A DNA stretch of 64,000 bases from Patagioenas fasciata. Taxonomy: Eukaryota; Chordata; Aves; Columbiformes; Columbidae. The notes under the pieces are model-generated. The model was not told the DNA's origin, ran no database searches, and saw nothing but the letters and a program-made list of their open reading frames with translations. Position numbers and translations under genes: made by a program. Position 1 is the stretch's first letter, and each line of letters opens with the position of its first letter. The DNA is taken from NCBI RefSeq assembly GCF_037038585.1, contig NC_092525.1, positions 26,059,367 through 26,123,366 on the forward strand. The letters are read 5' to 3'. Below, one piece after another: positions 1 through 11,600 of this stretch.

Positions 1-1038
1 TTTGCTTTTACACTACCTGGGAACAATTGGTATTAAACATGGAAACACGGCCTTTTAAATATTTAAAAATACAGTTCCTTCTTAGGTTTTCAGTTTCTTC
101 ATATTCAATGTATATGCTACTGCAGGTGCAATTTAGATTTTAGTGTTTTAACCCCCTTTTTTGAACATGCAAAGTAATGCCCCATTGATTTGATACTGAA
201 ACCCTGTCTTAGACTTCTAAAAAAGCCAGAAAACTAGCAGCTAAAGTAATTGCATGACAAATATAACCTAAATAATATGATGAAATGAATCAAGATTTAA
301 TGCTAGGTATATTGAACACAAAATAGAATTGCAGACCCCGAAAAGCCAGGTTGCTCTGTAGTTTAATAAATTGTCACTATGATTTCTTTCAGGGAGAACA
401 AATCATGGGGCATTACAGCCAAACATCCCGACGTTTGAAAATTCCCTAAAGTATTAAAAGAAGGGGAAAAGTTTGATCGGAAATCCACTGCAGTGAAGAC
501 AAAGACAATATTAGGTTATGATAATCATACATTTAAAAATCTATTGAGCCAAAAAAAAAAAAAAGACTTGATGTCATTTCCTGAATGTTAACAAAACATA
601 TGTTATTTTATGGTGTCTACTTAACAAAACTGAAGGCTTCAACAAATTGTGTGGTATTAAAAACAAATTTAGAGAAACTATGTATAAAACCAGAGCAACC
701 TGGCAGCAATTTACCCAGCCCATATTAGAAGAAAATTTTTCTTTAAAAAAATCACATTTGTCAAGCACAAGTATTTGTAAAATAAAATCTGAATGCATTC
801 ATTCCGCTTGCTTGCTAATGTGTGCTAGTCATATCTGTTAAATGGATTTTTGTAAATTCAAAGAGAACTTTTCACTCATTTGAGATCATAGGAATCAAAA
901 CTCAGTAACTTTAGTACTATTGTTTCTGATTTTTTTTTTAATGAGACAAATCTGCATGCACTTTTCCATCTGTCACACTAGTGTACATTTCTGTATGATG
1001 AATTTCTCTTTGATGTTTCTTGTATAATAGCTTTCATT

Positions 1039-1062
1039 AATAAACATTTTATTTGATGCAAA
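1039..1062 (+). terminator. Candidate polyadenylation site
   Basis: AATAAA at 1039-1044 follows a T-rich stretch and precedes cattttatttgatgc, a T/GT-rich downstream element. The arrangement looks like the 3' end of a plus-strand mRNA. Chance occurrence in AT-rich DNA is common, and no linked coding exon is visible. Confidence 0.25.
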
Positions 1063-2923
1063 CATAGTTAACTTTATGTAAAAACATAGCTAATTGTTCA
1101 AACTAATTTAAAACTTTCTTTTGAAAAGAAGCAGTACAGTGCAGTTCCAATATGTTATATATATCTAAAATCACAAAGAATGAGGTAGCAATACTGTTGC
1201 ACAGTGTAAAATTATTTCCTTTGGTGTTAGCTTTTTAATTTTTAACTTCTTGTATAAAATTGACCTGTTTAAAACAAAATCCCATCAGCATCAACAATAA
1301 AACAATGCCCAAATTCTTCATCACTGAAAGGAAACATAAGCAGTACAGTATGCAAAATCCTCCATGACTTTTAGAATACAAAGAAATAATTTGTGGATCC
1401 CTGAGCTGTTTACATGGTCACTATGCAATGAGCAAGTATGTTACTAAAAGTTGGTCCTAGGATTCCCAGTCCAAATCACAGATGATTTTTACAAGCCAAC
1501 AAACAAGTGTAACAATAACCAATTCTTAGTAATGTGGTTTTGTAACTGTTAAGCAACTATTTGAAGAAAGATTTTTTAAAATATATTCCTATTTAGCTGT
1601 ATAGCCAAAGCGTATGTTAAACAAATTAACATATAAAAGACTTGCCAGAAAATCTTTCATTAAGATGACATTTTTATTATATACTAATGAACCCTATGTA
1701 AACGATGTAACTTTTATGAATGATGGACATTAAATATTTCACTTACGTGTATCCTCAGCACTTTGCATGTTTTCTTAAACTTTTCCAGTTTCTGAATTCT
1801 AAAAAGAAAACCATACAATTATTAACAACACAACACAAAGTTATGTATAGATTACTGCAGCGACCTCTGGAAACCAGTAACTAAGAGTGTTCTAACGGCA
1901 ATAAAAAAGTATCATTTATTGACGGCAATTATGGGAAGCATTGTTTAAACAACAATTTAATAGTATGTTGTAAAGTTCTATTGAGAAAGGTTAGCACGGT
2001 GGACTTAATTCAAATCAGCTTGATCAGAAATCCAAGTAAATTGTGAAATTCTTAAACTGAGCCTTATGTGTATTTATTACTGCAGAAAGTAAGTAAATGT
2101 AGGAAAGCAACTATTTGTCTCACAGCCATAATGTGGTTTCTGCTTGTTGCCCATAGGAACATATTATAAACATTAATTATTCAAATCAGTAAGGAACTTG
2201 GTACTGTTTAGGGACAAGAAAAAAACCTATGTTCTATAGTTTTTCTTTTGTAAATAACTGTGTTCTTTAATAAGTTGAATTCCTTCTCCCCTGATTTAAT
2301 ACTTACAGACATATTTCTCATCTAAATTATTGTCTGTGTGCTTCTTTTTTGACCTGATTAAATTAGAAAAATAAATTAAATACTCCTAGTGAAATGCTAG
2401 TTTGACTGAAGTCAAAGGCAAAATCATTATTGATTGAAGTAAAACCAGGACAATTTTATATCTCCATGTCTAACTAGAGAAATTAAGGTTTGCTTTTTTA
2501 TTTTTTTTTATTTTTAACAACACTATTCTTTCTTTGGAGATGATCCTGCACATAGTGCTCCGATTGACCTGACTAGTTGTATTAGCCAATCCAAATATTT
2601 TGAAAGATAAAGAACTATCTCCTGCATTAAGAAAGTAAATATGTTGAAAGGGCAGTATTATATGTGAAAGAAGATGAAGGAATAATTTCAGACAAGACTT
2701 GAGAGACTGCAAGACAAATTCAGGTTTTCAGGATTGTCCCAAGTGAGAAATACGTTGGAGGTCTTTCTAGTGGATACACATCCACGTCTAGATGCAGCAT
2801 TTCTTTGCACTTGTACTCTTGAAAATGAAGGCAAATTGTACAGCCCTAGAACATCTCACACAGAATTACACTCCAGAGAAATGGTTTGCAGGACCAGGTC
2901 AAATGACAGAAGGCTGACACTGC

Positions 2924-2968
2924 AGCCCACTGAAATCGGTGAACATTCTCTCTCCAATTCAGTGGGCT
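2924..2968. repeat. Decayed palindromic repeat (ancient amniote type)
   Basis: Perfect 11-bp arms, agcccactgaa at 2924-2934 and ttcagtgggct at 2958-2968, surround a 23-base loop. The wording (cccactgaa ... ttcagtgggctttg) is like a very common old palindromic repeat seen across bird and reptile genomes. The family name could not be assigned without a repeat library. Confidence 0.5.
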
Positions 2969-5935
2969 TTGAGCCAGGATCTGAATGAACATGGAGATTA
3001 AATTACTCTCTTGTCTCTAAAGTAACCATAACCTTCAGAATGAGACAGAATATATAGGACAGCCAAGCCGCTCTGTGCTTTGGACTTCGTTCTTCAGAGC
3101 TGCTAATCCAAGCACCTGGCACATGCATTAAATTGACTTAAAAATATTTCTTCCTCCTTCACTCAAACACAGGACACAAATAATACTACTGGAATTTCCA
3201 GGAGCTACTATAGTGTTGGAGACTTTATTCAGTTATTCTGCAATGTTGAACAATTCTCCTGCGCTTCTCACTTGACACAGACTTATCTCGACACATACCT
3301 ATATACAGATCCTTGTCTTGCCTTCAGATAACCAGTACTTTCATATTTATTTAAGTCACTCAAGCCTATATGAAGCAACTCTCCATGTTTACAATTTCTA
3401 GTAAAGGCAGTTGTAATAATTTTTGGTTTGATACTCCTCTACAGTAAAATATTTTTCAGAAGTAGTTTTTATGTTATGAGTTTGTACTTTGTATGGTTTT
3501 TTTTCTTTTCATAGCTTTGGACCAAAAAATGTAGTGCCTGAAACATCTAAGTGTACAGATTATTTTGTCAGCTTTCCCTGTAATATCTAGAAAAACAAAT
3601 CTACTGCAATCATTGAATTAATGGCTTGCATGTTACTGTAACAGTATTCCCCTCTACAAATTGATTTACCCATAACAAATGCTATCAAATACATTCAATT
3701 CCAGTTTAAACTAATATGATTCATATTAGAAATAACAGTTTTTCAGCTGCACTCATTTCTGGCTCAAGTGTGCTTCTGTTTTTGGAAATGGGATTGTGAG
3801 CAAGCATCCTTTGAAATTTCTGGCATTTGCTACTGCTAGGAACAGAGGGCTAAACTGAAGGTCTCATATAGCTTGACAAAATTCAGTATTATTTTCCAGT
3901 TTGCCCTCTTTTCAAATTGGACTTTAACAGAGGATAAAAATACTGTCAGTAATTATTTCACTGCTAGAAAATAAAAGTCAAACATGCTTCCCTTTTTCAC
4001 TTCAGTATGGATTTCTGAATCTGAACAGATGCACAATGTTTTGAATCTGTGGGACTGCTGCATACAGCAAACAAGTAACAAGGGAAAGAACAAGCTAAGA
4101 AACGGTTACCCAGTTGCAAGTATACACAGCCACTTGGAGAGATGTGGTAATTATCTATTTATCAACTTATGAATCCTTATTTCACTATTTTTCTTGAGGA
4201 ATTTGGACTTACCTGAGACTTAACGAGCAAGTAACTTGCTGTTGTCACATGCATCTTGATCCCACTACTGAAATGTAATAGAGAGCAATCTGTAATGAAA
4301 TTTTTTGGGGAACAATTATCTAGCAAAATAACAAAATGTTGTCCAATATCCTAAAATTAGTAAAATAAAATGCAACATCAGGAAAGCTGAAAGCACTGAT
4401 TACTATTCTATCTTGAAACATAAACATGTACATGCTTATGATTGCTGTTTAATTCATAGAGGATAATTAACTGTACCGAACAAATAGATATCACATCACA
4501 ACAAGGAGTCATGCATGTAATGTTAAGAGGGACAGTTAAGATAAGTTTAGAAAGCAACCAACTTGGCAGCTTAGAGGTAAGTATTTTTCATCTGCAAAGA
4601 TACTTGCATAATTACTGCTCGAGTTGCAGCCACAAGTGTATTAGACAATACCTCTCATTTTCTTTTCTGGCTGTCCAGCAGAGTATTTTTTGACTTTGTA
4701 AGAAAATGTGGGCTACAGAAAAGGAAGTCAAATGGACACTGTAAAGTACATGAATGGGACCGTGTGCCTTTTATGTGCCTGCTAGCACATTTGATATAAA
4801 ATGCTGCTGTAGTAAGGCTCTGAATTTCAGACTTAAAGAAGCTACTACCTTTTTTTTTTTTCTTTTTAAGGTGCCTTGTTTCTTGTGTACAAGGGTACAC
4901 TGACAAACTGTAACTACATTAGCTGAAGTAACTTCCTGCCTCATTGTGTCAAAACTTTTCTTAATGATCAAACCCTGAGCGAATCCAATTCTGCTATTTA
5001 ACTTGTATCAGAGCACTAACATGACACTAAATACACAGTAACCAGTGGTTCAAAATACTAATTTTAAACCACTGCTTTTGTTGTGACAGACCCAAACTGA
5101 GCAGCTCTCCAGATCAGAATTTCCCACTAAAACTGTAGCATTAGATGACTATACAACTTGGATTGCTCAGATCTTTTACAAATAACATCCAGATCCTAAG
5201 ATCTTTTTGCCCCATCGTATTATAACAGCAAAAGATTCAACGGGAGAGCTCAGAAGTATGGTTGTGTCCTGAACCTACTAAAACTGCCTGATTTCGACAT
5301 ATTTCCAGAATGGACTGTTGAATTCTGGTAAAATCTGGAGCTTTTTGATTAAATTTCCTTGATTTCCTCATTTGGATCTGTCTGAAACAGAAAAATAGTC
5401 TTTTAATGGGCTATTAGACTTTTTGGTCTTTAGCAAAACTAAGAAAAACAAGTAATGCATAACATCAGTGAAAAAACCAATTGTACAGAACTCAGATTCA
5501 GTTCAGAACAGTTCTAAAAAAGTCCAAAGGGTTTTGTTGTGGTTGTTGTTTATTTGTTTCTTTTTAGAAGAGAAAAATAACGGGGAAGACCATGTTTTGG
5601 AAACATTCTTTCCAACGACTAATTTGCAAAGGCCTTTCTCTTCATCTTCTGAAGAATTTTGCTATTAAATAACATTTCATTACAAAAACCCTCTCACTTC
5701 AAGCAGGCTGCATCCTCCAGTTTCTTTTACTGCTTTCTTTCAGTATTTGTGAACCTTTGTTTTTCCTCTGTATCATTTTTGCCTGTGCAAAGCTGATCCG
5801 TGCAGGATTGCAGTGTCTTATCAGCACAGCACGCACTTGTTTATGAGATCCTTCACCGGGTATAAATCCAAGTGCTGAACACACCTGACTCCCAACTGCT
5901 TTCCTCTAGCAACTTCTATACTTTTTATTAATTCC

Positions 5936-6170
5936 TGGGCCTACACGGTTGACGTGGCACCAGCCAACAGGCCTGTGGGGCCAAGGGCGCTAACAGGCCC
6001 TGACCAGCCCCACCTGGGTCCCCACCACCCAGGGCACCATTTAAGCTCAGGCCTGAGGCCCTACTTCCCCCTGGGCTGTGCTGGCCCTCAGCCTGGCCGT
6101 GCTGTCACACAGCTGCTGCATCGCCCAGCTCTGTCCTCCAAGTTGTCCATGGTGGCCTTTTGGTAAGACA
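5936..6170. repeat. GC-rich block, possible interspersed repeat
   Basis: About 235 bases rich in G and C (caccacccagggcacc, ggcctgaggcccta) stand out sharply from AT-rich flanks. A weak TATA-like cattTAAGct lies within. It could be an LTR or other insertion fragment. A plus-strand frame of 70 codons crosses it, but its Pro/His/Leu-rich content looks like GC-rich noise, not a protein. Confidence 0.35.
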
Positions 6171-7540
6171 ATAATTACTTACGATTTTTGCCAATTTTTT
6201 TCCTTTGTGGCTCCATTTTGCAGTTGGGGTTCCTCTACCTTTCCTCTCAGAACAGAGCTAAGGACACCTGTTAAAGTCGCTTGCAAAATAAAAGCTGAAA
6301 CAGGATTTTGGCCCTCAAGGTCACCCTTTGTGCCATCCCCAGCATGGTGCTGGGTTGGTCACAGGTTGTACTCTGGCTTCAGAGCTGTCAGGTAAAAAGA
6401 AAACCACCTTTTTGTGTGCTGAGCCTGCCCGATGCTGCAGGATCTCCATGGGGCTGCTGGCCTTGCGCTGTCCCATGCAACATGCTATAATACAAATGGG
6501 CAGCAGAACCCTGATGAGAAAAGCTCATTTAAGCTCCTTTTTCTACTTCCACCTTTCATCCATATGCTATGATCCTGGTTGTGGAAACATTTATGCATGT
6601 TTTTAACTTCATTATCCTGTGTGATACTACTGAAGTATTTAAATGGAATGATTTGTGGTACTGAACTTAACTGGAGGCATAAACCAATAAAAATCAGAGT
6701 TTAGTGAGTAATTTATACCAATTCTCCTTCTAAAAGACCTTAAAATTTTTCAGATGTGTTAGTAGAATATTAGTGAAATAGCTGCTGAATTTTGTCTTGT
6801 TTCTTGTCAATTGCTTATGTTTGCTTAGGAATTAACATTAGAATGAATGGAAGCAGTTGCATTAATGGTCAAGAGTACAAATGGTCGAAGGATGAAACTA
6901 TCAACTGAATATTTTGCAAATATGTCACTGCCATATATGAAGTACATTCTGCATGTATCTTACTATTTTGCTCACTGGCATGGAATGAAAAGACCTACTT
7001 TCAGTGTTTCAGGTTATAACAGATGTTATTTCATCTATGCTTCCAAATTATGATACTTAATATTCAGAACAACTTGAAAGTAGCTATATGAGAGACAGAT
7101 AGCAATAAAGCATGCCAAGATTTTGGGGTTTGCTGTCAATGTACAAGTAAAAAGCACTGGGGTTTTTAGTTTGAGCCATAGAGAGGATAAGTCAGAACCA
7201 GCCTGGGCAGTTTTTAGAAAGCTGTGGAAAAAAAATTGTTTCCCACTCAAGCCAGAATTTTAGGTTTCTTTTTTGATTCTGATTTCCTTTCTCACAGGTG
7301 AAAGTGGTTTCATGCTCTTTTCCTCTAGGTAAAACATTCAAGCAGCCCAAAGCTTGAAGAGTAAGGGGAAGCAGAGTCCAACAATGCTCTCACAACTGCG
7401 CTAGCAGCATTAAAAACCCAGTTCCAGCCTCTGCATGCAGTTCCACATGGTCACCTCAGTAGGATAATAGTTTGCTCAGAGCATAAATCCCCTTGAGTGG
7501 TGACTGTCAATTGACTCCAACTGTAAAATGCAGTGAGAGC

Positions 7541-7625
7541 AAACGCGGTGGTGGGAACACATGCCGGTATCCGCATCGCTGCTCCCCGGCTCGGCACGAA
7601 TGCTGACATGTGTCAGAACGGAGGC
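7541..7625. other. Isolated CpG cluster
   Basis: Nine CpG dinucleotides fall within about 77 bases (7544-7620) in otherwise CpG-poor DNA. It may be a small unmethylated regulatory element, or a younger GC-rich insertion that has not yet lost its CpGs. No motif decides between these. Confidence 0.4.
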
Positions 7626-8573
7626 TGCCATCTCCTCTCTGCCTAATAGGGGAGTATGTCCTGGGGTGGTTCTTTGCCTGTAGTGCTAATAGCAATCCTG
7701 TTCAGAGAGGTTTCTTTTCAGATCCTTCAGAAAGCTCTTGTTATTCTCCCTCTCTCCTAACACTGTTTAGATAACTGACCAGTTACTAACGACAGCAGGC
7801 AGAATACTGGTGCAGGCATATAAGACGTCATTTTGTAATATTTTGTTTGCACTGTGCCATGTACAGATGAAATTCAGAATGTGAGGTTTGAATTCTCTGC
7901 ACACTTAGTCTGAACCTAATCCAAGGTAAACTTTGATTATTATTTAATATAAAAATGGAAAGTAGCAATTGAAGGCTGAAGAGGTAAATATTTGTCTTCC
8001 CCAGAAGGAGTTGCTACGCACTGTACATTGAAATGCTAACAGTGGTATGTAACGAATGGGTTCATGGGTTCAGCTCCTTGGCAGATAGTGGTGTTCAATG
8101 TGCAAATTCTGTTGTGGTGAACGCCAGCCAACTGCGACCTTGCACGTACCAGTGCCACTGCTTTAATCAAGTTAGGCAATGATTACACTTGAACAACTTC
8201 CAAGACAAGCAAGACCTATAGACTCCAAAATGCAGAGTCTCTATGACCCTGATTTGTGTGCCCTGATTTTGCACTACATCTTGTTTAAAAAGAAATGGGA
8301 TCACAGGTGAGTGTTTACCATTTCACGCGTGGAGCAAATGATTGGGATGAGTCAACGTTATTTGCAGCAACCATCAAGTTCAGCAGCCTGCCAAAGGGAG
8401 AGCAACAAGCGTTAACCAGCTGTCTGAGTGTTGAGCAAGGAGTGGTGGCCGAATTCCCACTGATTCTGGGGAGCCCTTCCTGCATGTCGGCATTTCTGTG
8501 CTACTCCTGCAGTACATGTATTATTAATTTGGCATTAGTGAAAGTGAAAACAGTATACAGCACTGTGAAATAG

Positions 8574-8611
8574 GAATCCAAAGTCTTCAAACGAATCCAA
8601 AGTCTTCAAAA
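8574..8611. repeat. 19-bp tandem duplication
   Basis: gaatccaaagtcttcaaac at 8574-8592 is followed directly by a second copy at 8593-8611 differing only in the last base. Confidence 0.9.
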
Positions 8612-11600
8612 TGCTTAGTATGGTAACAAAAGTAACAGAGATGTAAGATTATTATTTGACTATTATATATGGTTTGTTTTGTGTGCATTATTGTTGCACT
8701 ATCATTTTCTAACTGACTTATTTACATGACTGGAATACTCACTATGTAGACTCTGCACTAAATAAGGGTGGTAGGCTGGTACACAGGTACAATGTGTACT
8801 CTAACCACCTATCTAATAGCATCTTCTTTCCTCACAGACTTTGTGTTGCAGCTCTGAATCTTGAAACACTTTTTTTTTTCTTCTACCTTTGCCTGTAACT
8901 GTATCACTGCAGTGAAGTTTTGCCCAAGTTCACACTGGAATTGTGAACAGGATCAAAGTCTGTAGTGTAATTAAACCCATCCCACTCAAAAGAATTCAAT
9001 CTCTTTTCTGAAAGCTACTTCGTATATATATAAAATGAGTTTGCTTGTATGTACTAATGTCATCTGTTTCCCATTATCTATGCTTTGAGACCTATATACG
9101 AGGAAACATTAAGTAAAACATTTTTATTAGACACTTTAAAACTACATGAGAAAATTGAGAAAGTATTCAACAAGTAGGGCAGTAGGTTAAGTGAACTAGC
9201 TGTACCCAAGGCAGTACTTGCACCTTAGATCATATGGTGTGACAGCAAGGCTGCACAATTTCAGATTTCTCCAACAATGACTGCATCCAGCTGTGTGGTA
9301 ATAAGTTAAGCTTTGACTTGTAGCCAAAGAAGACAGATTCATTCTGGAGCCTAAACCTTGGGCCCAGTGCCTGTGAGCTATTCTGTCTGAAGGTTTGCTT
9401 TCTCCAGAAGTCTTTCTGAACACACTGTTGATATCTGTTATCTGTAAAATGACTGTACAAATGTGTGCTAGCATTCTTGCAAAAATGCTGCTGCATGTTT
9501 GCAGTTAAAATAGTAGTGTTGGCATGGTGTGCCGCATGGACCGCTAAACCCATTTTTCAGCCCCATTCCACAATTTGGGCTTTCTGGATTTACTGAATCA
9601 TAATGTTCCTCACATTCTTATGTAGTTTCTCAATGTTGTGGGTCTTTGGAGCAACCATAAAGGCTTCATGATGCTTATGGATGCTTCACAGTCCTATAAA
9701 TATGGTCAGATGCCAATTTTTCTGTGTTCTACTGTGAGGATTTCTCATTTAAAATGCCAGTAGAGTTTTTGGATGTAGCAAAATTACCATGGCTTTCTAT
9801 ACTCTAACGTAATACTTTTTTTCTAATTTTTTTCTCTAATTTTTCAGAAATATTTACCTTGTATTGGTATGGGAAAAAAAGTCCAATTTGCCCAAGCCAG
9901 GCCAAATTGCAGGAAGCCAAAGTGTAAGAAAATGAAACATTGTAGTGGGGAATGTGGGCAAGTAGAATGTTGCACCATAATCTGTATTTATTATTGATCA
10001 GTTGAATAATCACAGCTTCAAGTGCCATGATAGAACTTTATCTGATTATCAGCAACAACATATTTACCAGTAAGAATTATGATAAAAAAAAAATTAAGAC
10101 TAGTAAAACTGTTTTAACAAATATACCACCACATTGGCAAGTAAGCTATTGCTCCTTGTGGTTTTGTACTTTATACTTCCTCCTCTAAAATACAGCCAAA
10201 TGCCTTTTGTAATAAAACAAATAGTGTTTGAAACTAATTTCTAGCTGATTAGTGTCTCTAGAGTTCTTTGTTCAGTCAGTCGCTACCTATGAGTAAGCAC
10301 CATCAATACCATTTGTTTTCTTTGCAAAGAGTAAAGCCTTCTCTCTTCTGTTTTGGTCCAGTTGTGCATATAGAATAGCAATAACAAAATTATCACCAAC
10401 TTAAATCATTCAGGGTTTAATTAATCCTGTTTCAAAGGGTCTAATCCTGTGAAGTACCAGATAAATTTCTGGGGGAGCCAAAGCTACTCAATACTTTTTT
10501 TTTTTTTTTAAAAGAAAAAAACAGGATAGGAGATATATTAAATTTTCATCTAATATCTGGCCAGCATTTTCTTTTCATAAAAACTTTGCTTTATTATTTT
10601 AAGTCTTTCTTTGGAATCAAAATAAGATGGTGGCTGTTTTCTGTTTTAAATGAAAATTTAATAGGGAATTTGAATTTAAAGGAAAATAGAGCTTCCATTT
10701 CTGCTAGTCTTCAGGCAGTAGCATAATACTATGACTAACTGTGGTGGCATAGGAAGGCTTTAATAGCAGTCATTTCTTATAACTGAAGGAGTACAACTGA
10801 GCACACAACTGCTCTTCATTAGCACCTTTATAATAATTTCAGTGCCTGCAGGTCAGCATATTTTACATTGCCATGTTAGAAGTGATGGACCCATCTTGAA
10901 GACAATGATCTGCAGCTGTATAAAAATTAAAATAAAAAAAAAAATCAGTTATTTATCAGCTTGCTGTAAATAGGCAACACAGCACAGTTGACTTGGAGGA
11001 AAAAAAAAAACCTCACCATTTCTTCACGTGTAAGAAATAAGGCCTCTCTGCCACTAGAGGGTGAGACAACTACAAACCAAATACTGAAGTCTTAGTCATT
11101 CCTACTGCAAATTAACATGCAGACAGGACCTTGGTGATTCAAATTTAGGAGAGAAAGATGCATATTGTGGTGAGAATAGGTACTTGTGTGCTTAAAGCAA
11201 GAGCTATAAAGAAACATGGGAACAATCTGTGATAATGAACAACAGTGGAACAAAACCCACTAGCTAGGCAATAGATTCTGGGGCCTTGGGAGCCACAGTT
11301 ACAAAAATTAAGTTCTGATCTTGAACCAAGCACTGAATCAAACTGTTCTGCTTCAAGAAAGAACTACTTCTGGCCTAAAACATCACCTTGAAAAAAAAAG
11401 GACCAGCTTCTTGCTTGCCTTTGATCTATACAACCTATACTGAAGATTCTCTTAGTTGTTTTCTTTTAGTTCTTTGACTTTTCTAGGATTTCTTTCCTTT
11501 TATTACAAGATGGCCTGATGCAATTGCCCTGACATACATTTGAAAACCACAAATTTATTGTTTTGTCTGGTTATGTGTCTTGTCCTGGCAGAAAGCACTA

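Larger units (their letters stand above)
1..5935. other. AT-rich intergenic DNA
   Basis: No coding region is supported. The stretch has a good polyadenylation-like site (AATAAA at 1039-1044, then T-rich sequence), which could end a transcript coming from the left. In human the gene upstream of NEK7 is LHX9, but no coding sequence confirms it here. A decayed palindromic repeat lies at 2924-2968. Minus-strand segments at 1747-1798 and 4213-4267 have strong splice-like borders but no recognised product. Confidence 0.5.

Noticed and set aside
1..1062. 3' UTR of LHX9
   Set aside because: A polyadenylation-like site is present and LHX9 is the human neighbour, but no coding sequence links it, and the distance to the neighbour is unknown. 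Kept only as a weak polyA candidate.
4570..4580. Plus-strand GAGGTAAGT donor-like site
   Set aside because: No matching acceptor and exon with a known product; a few such matches are expected by chance.
5335..5385. Minus-strand acceptor-like site (ttttctgtttcag) with a short open frame
   Set aside because: No donor follows and the frame stops after about ten codons.
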